From NCBI RefSeq assembly GCF_022701255.1, contig NZ_CP031705.1:1811501-1875500 (forward strand): 64,000 nt of DNA. Reading direction: 5' to 3'. The notes below the pieces were generated by a model. That model was given only the letters and a program-made list of their open reading frames with translations, was not told the origin of the DNA and did not search any database. Source of the DNA: Microcoleus vaginatus HSN003. Its GTDB lineage: Bacteria > Cyanobacteriota > Cyanobacteriia > Cyanobacteriales > Microcoleaceae. Both the position numbers and the translations under genes were made by a program. Shown piece by piece: positions 8,967-15,336 of the stretch (position 1 is the first letter of the stretch; every line of letters begins with the position of its first letter).

Positions 8967-10409
8967 TTACTCACAGTTGGGGCGGGGATAGTTAGTTTTG
9001 ACATACTCTTTTAGTACGGGTGCAAGGGTAAAAAATGTGCGATCGCCTTCCGGGATTTTTTCAACTAATGAACGCCGTCCCAAGGATTGCATAACTTTCA
9101 AAAATTGCGATCGAGACAATTGCAGATTTTCTGGCACTTTTGAGATGGAAACTGGCGCGGTTTCACTCGCTAGCCATGACATTACCTGTTTTTCTGACTC
9201 GGATAAGCGATTAAATGGCTTATCCAGTAATAATTCTAAATCACCTAAAAATAGTTTATCCTCAGACAAAAATTCAGATAGGCTGCCGTTAAATAAATCT
9301 TGAATCATTGTCGCCACTATTTTTAACCACAAGGGATTGCCTCTGTATTGTTCAATTAGTTCTGACCATTTTTGATGTTCAGCTAAACCTTTTTCTCTCA
9401 GGATTTCCCCCGCTTCAGCACCTAAACCATGGAGTTGTAATGAGCGAATTGGCTGATTTTGGCCTTCTAATGCGGCGATTTCTCTGGGTTTTTCCCAACT
9501 GAGCAACACTAAACAACTATTGTGAGATAATGCTCCTACCTGTCTGAATAGTGTGCCGTAATCTTCGTATCCAAGTTGGTAATTGCCAGCGAGTTGTCCG
9601 CTGCTATTTACCATTTGTACGTCATCGAGTATCAGCAGACAGCGGTATTTTTGCAAGTAGTTCAGTAGGGGCAAACCCCCTGTGGTTGTCCCATTCTCTG
9701 GGACAACCACGCCGTCGGCATTTGGGGCGGGCACGGGGGCGCCGCCCCTACAGAAGAATTGAATTATATTTGTTTGAAGTATTGACGGGGGTGGAGATGT
9801 GGCGAGACTTCGCCAGATGACGAAATCAAATTCATCTTTGATTTGTGGGACAAGTTGTGCGGCGAGTGCGGTTTTGCCAATGCCGACTATGCCTAGTATG
9901 GCGAGTAGGCGGGTGTGTTCGTGGAGAATCCACTGTTTGAGGGTGGCGAGTTCGGATGTGCGATCGTAGAAAATGCCAGACTTAGGCATTTCAGTTAAGA
10001 ATTGACGCAATTTTGATTCACTGTTGCCTTTGTTTAGAAATTCTTCATCAATTGGTGAATTGGGGACTTTTGGGGACTGTGAATTATTTTCACAGACGTT
10101 GACGTTACCAATGTGTACACAATCTTTATTATTGAAATTCCAGAGATTTGATAATTTTACTTGCTCCAATCTGACTCTAAAATTGGCTTTATTGACTTCT
10201 TCGCCTAATACTTCTGATAGTAGCTTCCATAATGCAGAGGCAATATCTTTAATGTGACCTTCACTACAGTGAGATTCATCTGCTATTTTTGAGTATTTCT
10301 GACCTTGTAAAGTTCCCCGCAGTATCACCTCTTGCAGATTGTCTAAGTGTTTTCCCGTATTGATAAAAACTAGGTCGTCGGCAAGTTTTAAGACTTCTTG
10401 AACGTCCAT
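8967..10409 (-). CDS. vMAP-type HTH / NB-ARC STAND NTPase
   Basis: The N-terminus (about 1-70, MDVQEVLKLADDLVF... then GQKYSKIADESHCSEGHIKD) matches the helix-turn-helix domain common at the start of cyanobacterial vMAP/NB-ARC proteins. Residues about 145-420 are an NB-ARC ATPase with Walker A GIVGIGKT at 173-180 and Walker B LLILDDV at 258-264. A winged-helix-like region ends the protein (about 400-480). There are no WD40 or TPR repeats, which most relatives carry, so it is either a short form or truncated. Residues about 220-248 are encoded by a repeat element inserted in frame between the two Walker motifs. STAND NTPases act as switches in signalling or defence. It is transcribed divergently from two small membrane-protein genes. 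Confidence 0.8.
   Translation of the reverse strand: MDVQEVLKLADDLVFINTGKHLDNLQEVILRGTLQGQKYSKIADESHCSEGHIKDIASALWKLLSEVLGEEVNKANFRVRLEQVKLSNLWNFNNKDCVHIGNVNVCENNSQSPKVPNSPIDEEFLNKGNSESKLRQFLTEMPKSGIFYDRTSELATLKQWILHEHTRLLAILGIVGIGKTALAAQLVPQIKDEFDFVIWRSLATSPPPSILQTNIIQFFCRGGAPVPAPNADGVVVPENGTTTGGLPLLNYLQKYRCLLILDDVQMVNSSGQLAGNYQLGYEDYGTLFRQVGALSHNSCLVLLSWEKPREIAALEGQNQPIRSLQLHGLGAEAGEILREKGLAEHQKWSELIEQYRGNPLWLKIVATMIQDLFNGSLSEFLSEDKLFLGDLELLLDKPFNRLSESEKQVMSWLASETAPVSISKVPENLQLSRSQFLKVMQSLGRRSLVEKIPEGDRTFFTLAPVLKEYVKTNYPRPNCE
9665..9751. repeat. 87-bp repeat element inserted in frame within the NB-ARC gene
   Basis: The segment starts GTAGGGGC and ends with the reverse complement GCCCCTAC-type sequence. 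Inside it is a perfect 12-bp hairpin (GTGGTTGTCCCA / TGGGACAACCAC, 5-nt loop). Its length of 87 bp equals 29 codons, so the reading frame stays open. The encoded residues (CRGGAPVPAPNADGVVVPEN and onward) are low-complexity and unlike the flanking NB-ARC sequence. It resembles intergenic GTAGGGGC elements such as the one near 45424-45450. Confidence 0.7.
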
Positions 10410-10451
10410 AGGTCGGGTTAATGCTGGGGTTTTGCCTATTATATCCTACTC

Positions 10452-10552
10452 GATCCGACTTTTTCCGACCCGATCGAGTTTGTCTAGCTTTTTCTGGCGT
10501 GGGTAAATGGCAAATGATATAAAAGTCCCTACTTGATCCTACTTTTTCCGAC
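10452..10552. promoter_or_regulatory. two 18-bp direct repeats between divergent genes
   Basis: GATCCGACTTTTTCCGAC at 10452-10469 and GATCCTACTTTTTCCGAC at 10535-10552 differ by one base and lie 83 bp apart in the shared upstream region of the NB-ARC gene and the gene at 10625. A further TCCTACTCGATCC lies at 10444-10456. They could be operator sites for a common regulator, but this is only inferred from position. Confidence 0.4.
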
Positions 10553-10624
10553 TGGACAACACTGAGATTTTATAGTCACAATCATATTTAAGAGACACTC
10601 TTATAGCTTTCCCATAGGAAAAAA

Positions 10625-11128
10625 ATGACTGCACAAGCATTATCCCTCCCCCAAGCAAACTTAAAAATGGCTCTCTGGCAAGTAGATGCCGATTCAATGA
10701 GTAGTAGCGAGTTGTATGTCTGGTTAAATGATAGTGGCTTGCCCCACGAAGTCACCATCAGATTGCACGAATTGGCTAGCTACACGAAAAAAGCTGGTAA
10801 CAAAGTTTTGGCTGTAGGGAAAATTGTTCTGATCCAAATTATCGAGTTTGTCAAGGCACATCCTAATTTAGCTACGGGCATTGCTCTAGGAGCTGCTGTG
10901 GGACTATTGGCAAGTTCAGTACCAATTATAGGCCCAGTGTTAGCGCCATTGGCAGCAGTGCTAGGTATAACTGTTGGTGCGATCGCTGGACATAGACTAG
11001 ATCAAGGCTACCGTCAAGTAGATGGCATAGTTGAAGTAACACAAGACTTTATTCAAATCGCCCGATTGTTTTTTCAACTACTGATTGATGTTTTTAATGC
11101 AGTTTTTTGCCACGTTATCACTGCTTAA
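10625..11128 (+). CDS. glycine-rich membrane protein of unknown function
   Basis: I do not recognise the family. The 167-residue protein has an acidic-to-neutral N-terminus with a short helical module (SSSELYVWLNDSGLPHEVTIRLHELASY) and then a hydrophobic stretch at about 72-125 made of small residues (GIALGAAVGLLASSVPIIGP, then LAPLAAVLGITVGAIAGH), a glycine-zipper-like helical hairpin that should insert in membranes. The C-terminus is an amphipathic helix (FIQIARLFFQLLIDVFNAVF). The ATG has AGGA 7 nt upstream. It is followed after 33 bp by a second protein of similar style, and it is divergent from the NB-ARC gene. A pore-forming or membrane-perturbing role is possible but unproven. Confidence 0.7.
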   Translation: MTAQALSLPQANLKMALWQVDADSMSSSELYVWLNDSGLPHEVTIRLHELASYTKKAGNKVLAVGKIVLIQIIEFVKAHPNLATGIALGAAVGLLASSVPIIGPVLAPLAAVLGITVGAIAGHRLDQGYRQVDGIVEVTQDFIQIARLFFQLLIDVFNAVFCHVITA

Positions 11129-11161
11129 ATAAAAAAAATTGAAACAATCAGAAGGCTTAAT

Positions 11162-11695
11162 ATGTCCGGAAATAAAACCCTAACTAAGGAGCAAATCCTT
11201 AAAGCGATCGAGGAATTGGAAAAAAATCCTCATGATAAGCTAGGAATTTTAGCTGATATTGGGATTGGTGTGGTAGGTGCTGGTGCTGCTGGTGCTGCTG
11301 TGGCGGCTTTCGGCGGTACATCCATATTGTTTGGGCTAATAGCGGTTGCACCCCCAGTAGGATTGGTTGTTGGCGGTGCAGCATTAGGTGCAGCAGCTCT
11401 CGTTGGGGCAAAGAGGATCTTCTTTGATGGCACTTTCAACGAAGGGAAAAAAGCAGAAATGCTCCAACAGCTAAAAGAACAGCAAAGAGAGGTTGAAACA
11501 AAAGAAAGGGCATCTAAGCTTGGAGAAAGTGACAAGACAAAATTTATTGTTTCCTTGAAAGAACCAGTTAGGCTTAATTTAATTAGCCCTAAAGAGGCTC
11601 AGGATTTAATGAGAGCTGTCGAAACTGGTCAAATACCTATCAAGGAAGCTATTAATATGGTCAAGGCTATAGTTGAAGCTGCTCAACTCCAATAG
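11162..11695 (+). CDS. glycine-zipper membrane protein with C-terminal helical domain
   Basis: No family is recognised. Residues about 28-85 are very rich in Gly/Ala/Val (DIGIGVVGAGAAGAAVAAFG, then VGLVVGGAALGAAALVGAKR), a tandem pair of glycine-zipper transmembrane segments. A charged coiled-coil-like helix follows (KKAEMLQQLKEQQREVETKE, about 98-118), and the last 50 residues form a compact helical domain resembling a short SHOCT-like oligomerisation module (LISPKEAQDLMRAVETGQIP). It is 33 bp after the preceding membrane protein, with AGAAGG before its ATG, so the two are probably co-transcribed. A strong terminator hairpin follows at 11774. Confidence 0.72.
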   Translation: MSGNKTLTKEQILKAIEELEKNPHDKLGILADIGIGVVGAGAAGAAVAAFGGTSILFGLIAVAPPVGLVVGGAALGAAALVGAKRIFFDGTFNEGKKAEMLQQLKEQQREVETKERASKLGESDKTKFIVSLKEPVRLNLISPKEAQDLMRAVETGQIPIKEAINMVKAIVEAAQLQ

Positions 11696-11773
11696 TCTTT
11701 TAAATCCATGACATGAAAATGGTCGGCACAGGCTATGTTGCTGTGGTATTTCTGACAATTGACTTAGCTGCTG

Positions 11774-11821
11774 AAAGAGCGATCGCCCTTCTATTATTGA
11801 AGTGCGATCGCTCTTTTTTTG
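11774..11821 (+). terminator. Rho-independent terminator
   Basis: AAAGAGCGATCGC at 11774-11786 pairs perfectly with GCGATCGCTCTTT at 11803-11815, and a run of T residues follows. The stem includes two HIP1 octamers. It closes the two-gene membrane-protein operon. Confidence 0.85.
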
Positions 11822-11975
11822 AGTATCACGAATTCTTTTTCTCCAACACCCTAGGGAATTTTTACCGCTTTGACAACGATTCATAAGACAAACTATAGTG
11901 AGTAGGAGAAAATCGGAGTGGGATATTTGGTATAACGAAAGAATCCCGATCGCCCTCCAATCATTTACCACAAAT

Positions 11976-12302
11976 ATGATCGTTAACGATAAGCTTAACA
12001 ACATACTGATGCAATTACGATCGCACTTCGAGCAACTTTACGGCGATCGCCTCACCCAAATGGTGCTCTACGGTTCCCAAGCGCGAGGCGATGCACATCC
12101 AGACTCAGATATAGATGTGTTAGTAGTTCTGAAAGCGCCAGTTCAAGCAGGCGAAGAAATTGATAGAACTCTTCAGATTGTAGCAGATTTGTCGCTCCAA
12201 AATGATGAAGTGATTAGCTGCCAGTTTATAAATGAAGAAAAATTCACTAATTATCAAGGCCCTTTGCTCAGAAATATCCGTAAAGAGGGAATTTTAATAT
12301 GA
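11976..12302 (+). CDS. minimal nucleotidyltransferase (MNT), antitoxin of an MNT-HEPN pair
   Basis: The protein shows the DNA polymerase beta-like nucleotidyltransferase motif GSQARGDAHPDSDIDVLV with the GS and the two metal-binding aspartates (DxD). In MNT-HEPN modules such proteins neutralise the HEPN RNase, in studied cases by AMP-ylating it. I chose ATG at 11976, which gives the normal MNT length of about 108 residues (MIVNDKLNNILMQLRSHFEQ); an ATG- or GTG-like start further up at 11898 would add an unusual leader. The stop overlaps the HEPN start by 4 nt (ATGA), a sign of translational coupling. Confidence 0.85.
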   Translation: MIVNDKLNNILMQLRSHFEQLYGDRLTQMVLYGSQARGDAHPDSDIDVLVVLKAPVQAGEEIDRTLQIVADLSLQNDEVISCQFINEEKFTNYQGPLLRNIRKEGILI

Positions 12303-12688
12303 CATCGGCTCAATTAAACTTACTCGCAAAAGCTCGTCAAAGCCTTTCAGCGGCTAAGTTAATGTTAGATGGCGAATACCCGGATTATGCAGCCTCTCGC
12401 GCGTACTACACTATGTTTTATATTGCCGAAGCATTTTTAGAAGGTGAAGGACTATCTTTTTCTAAACATTCCGCAGTCATTAGCGCCTTTGGTCGAGAAT
12501 TTGCTCGTACAGGAAGAGTTCCTGTTAAGTTTCACCAATACCTCATCAGAGCTCAAGAGTTGCGAAATGCTGGAGATTACGGCGAACTTGATGCCGTTAC
12601 GAGCGAGCAAGCCACAGAATCGATCGCCCAAGCTGAAGAATTTCTCGAATTAGCCCAAAATGCGATCGGCACTCTACCACCGCCCTAA
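12299..12688 (+). CDS. HEPN-domain protein (UPF0332-like), toxin of an MNT-HEPN pair
   Basis: A 129-residue all-helical protein. The conserved HEPN features are the LxxAxxxLxxAK start, the AASRAYYTMFYIAEAFL helix, the FSKHSAVISAFGREF segment and the LRNAGDYGE segment that occupies the place of the RxxxxH motif. The classical catalytic histidine of that motif is not visible; instead an arginine and a tyrosine are there, as in the UPF0332 branch, so RNase activity is uncertain. It overlaps the MNT gene by 4 nt. Together they form a toxin-antitoxin-like or stress module in the accessory island. Confidence 0.85.
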   Translation: MTSAQLNLLAKARQSLSAAKLMLDGEYPDYAASRAYYTMFYIAEAFLEGEGLSFSKHSAVISAFGREFARTGRVPVKFHQYLIRAQELRNAGDYGELDAVTSEQATESIAQAEEFLELAQNAIGTLPPP

Positions 12689-12701
12689 AACAGAATACCG
12701 A

Positions 12702-12731
12702 AATCCCCGACTTCTTCAAGAAGCCGGGGAT
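12702..12731. terminator. hairpin between convergent genes (repeat family)
   Basis: ATCCCCGACTTCTT and AAGAAGCCGGGGAT pair with one G-T wobble around a 2-4 nt loop. It lies between the converging HEPN and lpdA genes, where it could end transcription from both sides. The same sequence type is common as a dispersed repeat in filamentous cyanobacteria. Confidence 0.65.
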
Positions 12732-12758
12732 ATAAAACCAAAAAACAGCCCCTACAAA

Positions 12759-14195
12759 TTAATGACTTCCCGCTCCAGCCGCCCGTTTAAACGCCTCATC
12801 CAACACTTCCGAAAGCGTCGGGTGAGTGTGAACTCGGAATGCTAAATTGTTCACAGAATCGCGCTGGGCGATCGCATTTGCAGCCTCCTGAATCAAATCC
12901 GAAGCGTGCAAACCGAAAATGTGAACTCCCAACAACTCCCCAGTATCTTTCCGGTAAATCACCTTAGCCATACCGTCGGTTTCACCCTCCGCAATAGCCT
13001 TAGAATTTCCCTTAAAATAACTCTTGACAGAACCGACCTCAAACCCTTCAGTTTTTCCTAACTCCTTCGCCGCAGGTTCCGTCATCCCCACATAGCTAAT
13101 TTCCGGGTGAGTAAACGCCGCCGCCGGGATACTCAAATAGTCAACTTCGCGGGCACGGCCGCAAATATTTTCCACCGCAGCAATTCCCTGAGCAGACGCA
13201 GAATGCGCTAACATCATCTTGCCGTTAACATCGCCGATCGCCCACAAATTCTGCAGCGGTTCTCCCGCTGCCAAAACCTGCATCTTATCGTTAACTGGGA
13301 TATAACCGCGCATCGTTTCTACGCCAACAGTTTCTAATCCCAAATTCTTGCTCACAGGAACTCGGCCCGTTGCTACCAAACAAGCGTCAACTTCCAAAAC
13401 TTCGACAACTTCCTTAGTTTTGAAATCAGCTAATTCAATAATTACTGGCGAACCAGGAATAATTTTCTTAGCCAACAACCCAACTTTTGTTTCAATATCG
13501 CGGGGTGCAATTAACACTCGTTCTGCTAACTTAGCAATATCCGGGTCAAAAGTCGGCATCAATTGATCTAGAGCTTCAATCATCGTGATTTCACAGCCCA
13601 GTGCGGTGTAAATATCGGAAAACTCTAAACCGATGTAACCGCTACCAATAATTGCAATCCATTTCGGTAGCGATTCCAACCTGACAGCATCGTCGCTGGT
13701 AAATACTGTTTTGCCGTCAATTTCTATCCCAGGGGGGACGAAAGGAATTGAACCGGGGGCGAGAATAATATCCTTGGCAGTAATCGTTTTCTCACCTTTA
13801 TCGGTTTCGATCGTAATTTTTTGAGAACCGGCGATTTTGCCCCAACCTTCGATCGTATCAACATTCAAACGTTTGAGGCTGTTGGTCAAGTCGCCGCGAA
13901 GTTTGCTAACAATAGTGTTAGCGTGATTGGCGATCGCCCCGCGATCGAAATCCACATTCCCCAACTGAATTCCCAAAGTCTTCAGGTGGTGGGCATTCCG
14001 CAACTCTCGCACTCGCCCCGAAGCCGCCAACAGCGCCTTCGAGGGAATGCAGCCGCGGTTGACGCAAGTCCCCCCCATGTCCCCCGCTTCGATAATTGCC
14101 ACTTTCAGTCCGCAGCTAACCGCGTGTATGGCCGCGCCGTGTCCGCCCACGCCAGCGCCGATAATTGCTAAATCGTAATCAAATCCCTGAGTCAC
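12759..14195 (-). CDS. lpdA: dihydrolipoyl dehydrogenase (E3)
   Basis: E3 re-oxidises lipoyl groups of 2-oxo acid dehydrogenase and glycine cleavage complexes. The FAD site [12 protein letters not shown] is near the start, the redox-active disulfide is in [13 protein letters not shown] (Cys44 and Cys49 in this numbering), a second Rossmann fold carries [11 protein letters not shown], and the interface His-Glu pair is in HTHPTLSE near the end. I place the start at GTG 14195, giving [13 protein letters not shown], because AGGAG lies about 10 nt upstream and the protein then has the usual length of 478. The open frame continues upstream to 14285 but that extension (with a long basic leader) is not expected. 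Confidence 0.93.
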   Translation of the reverse strand: MTQGFDYDLAIIGAGVGGHGAAIHAVSCGLKVAIIEAGDMGGTCVNRGCIPSKALLAASGRVRELRNAHHLKTLGIQLGNVDFDRGAIANHANTIVSKLRGDLTNSLKRLNVDTIEGWGKIAGSQKITIETDKGEKTITAKDIILAPGSIPFVPPGIEIDGKTVFTSDDAVRLESLPKWIAIIGSGYIGLEFSDIYTALGCEITMIEALDQLMPTFDPDIAKLAERVLIAPRDIETKVGLLAKKIIPGSPVIIELADFKTKEVVEVLEVDACLVATGRVPVSKNLGLETVGVETMRGYIPVNDKMQVLAAGEPLQNLWAIGDVNGKMMLAHSASAQGIAAVENICGRAREVDYLSIPAAAFTHPEISYVGMTEPAAKELGKTEGFEVGSVKSYFKGNSKAIAEGETDGMAKVIYRKDTGELLGVHIFGLHASDLIQEAANAIAQRDSVNNLAFRVHTHPTLSEVLDEAFKRAAGAGSH

Positions 14196-14641
14196 CTTAA
14201 AATCTCCTAATGCCTTTGAAATCTTAGGACTTAAGCAAAAAATACCGTCTCTCCGTCCTTTCGAGGTGGCGCGTTGCCATCGCAACCCTTGAACAGCGGT
14301 AATAGTTGCATAAGTCCTGTCTCCTTATTCTCGACTAGACTAGGGTTAATTAGACAACGAAAGAGCCCTAACTGAGATTTTTTCAGGGTCGATGATTTTG
14401 AGCTGGGTCTACACAAAGTCTCAAATCACTCAGTAGGCGGGTGTACAGTTAAATACAGTTTGAAGGCTGACAATGCCCGCAGCAGGTTTGATATTGGGCC
14501 AGCAACTTGGGCCGCAGGCATTCCCACGGCCCGGTTAAATTCTGTCCCCCTGCTTGTTTTAGTCGGTTTTCATGTCTAATATCTGCACGCGCCGGGGCGC
14601 ACAGAGTTTGTTGGCAACTTTTGGACTCTATGGAGTGGCTT

Positions 14642-14917
14642 ATGACGGATGACGATGACCAGAAAGATTTACGCCGGGCCTCGGCTCAATCATTTTTTGA
14701 GTCCCTGGATGAATTGTTCGATATAGAATCGAACAGCAGTCAAGCTGCACAACCTAAATCTCCACCGCCTCCGGCGAAGTCTTCGAGTCAGTCTTCGAGT
14801 CCGCCGAAGAAGACTAGACCTGCGAAAATTAATTTGTCGGATTTTGAAGATGCGATCGCCGATTTGGAACAGTTTATCCAGAGCAAACACCAGAAAAGCC
14901 CTGAATCCAATCAATAG
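14642..14917 (+). CDS. small acidic hypothetical protein
   Basis: I do not recognise the family. From ATG at 14642 (GGAG 9 nt upstream) the protein is about 91 residues. An acidic start (MTDDDDQKDL) leads into a helix (AQSFFESLDELFDIE), then a Ser/Pro/Lys-rich linker, then a second predicted helix (INLSDFEDAIADLEQFIQSK). Two short helices joined by a disordered linker suggest an adaptor-like or regulatory role, but nothing specific can be said. An upstream in-frame ATG at 14507 would add a cysteine-rich, unlikely leader. Confidence 0.6.
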   Translation: MTDDDDQKDLRRASAQSFFESLDELFDIESNSSQAAQPKSPPPPAKSSSQSSSPPKKTRPAKINLSDFEDAIADLEQFIQSKHQKSPESNQ

Positions 14918-14937
14918 TGCGATGACACATTTTCAAG

Positions 14938-14987
14938 TAGTGACTGTTTACTGTTGACGGTTGACGGTTGACTGTTGACTGTTGACA
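14938..14987. repeat. heptanucleotide tandem repeat (TTGACTG/TTGACGG)n
   Basis: Six to seven imperfect head-to-tail heptamers alternate between GTTGACT and GTTGACG. They are the complement of the CAGTCAA family seen at 3546. Confidence 0.8.
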
Positions 14988-14992
14988 AGCGA

Positions 14993-15244
14993 AAAATTTT
15001 AGACCGAAGTTCAGCTCCCAGATTCATCTGTGGAGTCAATTTTTAAATCGAAAATCTAAAATCTTAAATCTAAAATCGACTGGCTGTTGGCTGTTGAAGT
15101 CGCCCAAAAACTAATACTTGCTTGAAGACAGGAGTCGCCCCGGTCACAAAATTTTAGACCAAAGTTCAGCCTCCCAGATTCATCTGTGGAGTCAATTCTA
15201 AAATCTAAAATCTAAAATCTAAAATCTAAAATCGACTGACTGTT
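14993..15244. repeat. duplicated block of about 95 bp with TTTTAGA-type heptamers
   Basis: The block beginning AAAATTTTAGACC, with AGTTCAGC, CTCCCAGATTCATCTGTGG and AGTCAATT, occurs at about 14993-15085 and again at about 15150-15244. Each copy ends in tandem AAAATCT heptamers and then AATCGACTG. The second copy has four clean heptamers, the first has fewer and altered ones. The region between lpdA-side genes and the polysaccharide cluster (14918-15336) holds no gene. Confidence 0.75.
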
Positions 15245-15336
15245 AACGGTGCTTTCGGCTGAATTTGCTTATGTCGCAGCCTACCATATATTCACATTTC
15301 GTTGAAGATTGCTTGATAAGAATCAAGCCACATAAA

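Noticed and set aside
12759-14285. Long upstream extension of lpdA to 14285
   Set aside because: The extra 30 residues are basic and unlike any lipoamide dehydrogenase start; GTG at 14195 has a proper AGGAG site and gives the normal protein.
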